A DNA stretch of 12,609 bases from Candidatus Rifleibacteriota bacterium (GTDB lineage Bacteria > Riflebacteria > Ozemobacteria > Ozemobacterales > Ozemobacteraceae), in the NCBI GenBank assembly GCA_029560455.1, contig JAKQKW010000410.1:1-12609 (forward strand), written 5' to 3'. Positions 12,007 to 12,609 of the stretch are shown here, piece by piece. Under the pieces are notes generated by a model. That model was not told the origin of the DNA, did not search any database, and was given only the letters and a program-made list of their open reading frames with translations. The position numbers and the translations under genes are program-made. Within the stretch, counting starts at the first letter, position 1. Every line of letters begins with the position of its first letter.

Positions 12007-12609
12007 TTATCTGAGAAAATCCATCAAAGTTGTCTGCAACACCTTTGCTCCAGTTTGAAGAGCGGCCTGGTAGGCAGTCTCGAGTTCCGTCATCCTGATA
12101 ATAGCTTCTGCCATATCTATATTCTCGACAGACGAGAGCATTTTCTTTAGGTTTAAATTAATATTTTCCTGTTTTTCTCTTGCAGCATCGACGCGATTTG
12201 TCTTGCTGCCTACCTCTGCGTGAAGATTCAGAACCCTTTTGAGGTCTTCGTCGATCTTTGCAATACTGACCTCAGAAATAGCCTTGGAATCGTTGCGCAG
12301 CAGATTATCGCGCAGGTCGATCAGGGTGGTAAAAACAGAGGGTGTGTTCCCCAGCCCAAGACCAGAAGCAGTGCCACTGCTCTGGCCACTTACATCGCGA
12401 ACCTTGATATAGGCTTCGCCTTTGGTGTTGGTGAGGTTGAGGCGCTTGCCGTCTTCAGAGATCCAGGCCTGGAGGTTGAAGTTTGCATCGGTATTAGAAA
12501 GCTTGTCGATGATATCGCCGACGGTTCTGGCACCGGTGAGATCGATCTCACCAGAGAAGCCACCGCTCTGCACATAAACCTTGCCCATCGGAATAGCGCC
12601 ATTGCCAAG
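12007..12609 (-). CDS. flgL: FlgL, hook-filament junction protein, C-terminal 200 aa
   Basis: The reading frame is open to the right edge, so the gene is truncated by the window and its start lies outside; the internal ATG at 12588 is not the start. The C-terminus has the flagellin-like coiled region (SKTNRVDAAREKQENINLNLKKMLSSVENIDMAEA split across about 130-165) and ends YQAALQTGAKVLQTTLMDFLR, the FlgL signature. The part near the edge (VQSGGFSGEIDLTGARTVGDIIDKL split over two strands) belongs to the central domain, which resembles the flagellin IN motif. FlgL joins FlgK to the filament. It is followed by fliW after 20 nt. Confidence 0.93.
   Translation of the reverse strand, partial: LGNGAIPMGKVYVQSGGFSGEIDLTGARTVGDIIDKLSNTDANFNLQAWISEDGKRLNLTNTKGEAYIKVRDVSGQSSGTASGLGLGNTPSVFTTLIDLRDNLLRNDSKAISEVSIAKIDEDLKRVLNLHAEVGSKTNRVDAAREKQENINLNLKKMLSSVENIDMAEAIIRMTELETAYQAALQTGAKVLQTTLMDFLR

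Noticed and set aside
12007..12588. flgL taken as a complete 193-aa gene starting at 12588
   Set aside because: The frame stays open to the window edge with in-family residues, there is no ribosome binding site, and FlgL is longer than this.

Overview
The window holds part of a flagellar filament locus from a motile bacterium. Every supported gene lies on the minus strand. In transcription order (high to low coordinates) they are: the 3' part of flgL, fliW, csrA, an 872-aa flagellin, a thioredoxin gene, an 815-aa sulfur-trafficking flavoprotein fusion, a 731-aa flagellin, a 64-aa small ORF and a 743-aa flagellin. The order flgL-fliW-csrA-flagellin is the one known from Bacillus subtilis (flgL...fliW-csrA-hag). 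It is found in Firmicutes, spirochaetes and several poorly cultured phyla that use FliW/CsrA control instead of FlgM-only control. The sequence does not let me name the phylum. Base composition is moderate and there are no RNA genes, insertion sequences or CRISPR arrays.

Region 11062-12609 encodes the hook-filament junction protein FlgL (N-terminus outside the window), the flagellin-binding anti-CsrA protein FliW and the translational repressor CsrA. The fliW stop and csrA start share one base. Region 8443-11061 is the largest flagellin. Its mRNA leader has a strong Shine-Dalgarno sequence but no hairpin around it.

Region 5361-8401 is a self-contained two-gene unit bounded by intrinsic terminators. 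It has a near-consensus sigma-54 (-24/-12) promoter with palindromic sites about 100-130 bp upstream, then trxA, then a CoA-disulfide-reductase/rhodanese/TusA/DsrE fusion. It is a redox and sulfane-sulfur module set among flagellin genes.

Region 190-5128 holds two closely related large flagellins with a 64-aa small ORF between them. All three leaders (flagellin 731, small ORF, flagellin 743) carry the same device: two tandem hairpins, each with a six-base loop of the form ANGGAN closed by a C-G pair. The second hairpin lies on the Shine-Dalgarno sequence. The stems differ between genes yet stay self-complementary, while the loops keep the CsrA recognition core. With csrA and fliW a few kilobases upstream, this reads as a CsrA regulon written directly in the sequence. 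The small ORF also has a good sigma-28 flagellar promoter (TAAA-N15-GCCGAAAT) and no visible terminator before the 743-aa flagellin, so the two may form one operon. The small ORF is the least explained element of the window.
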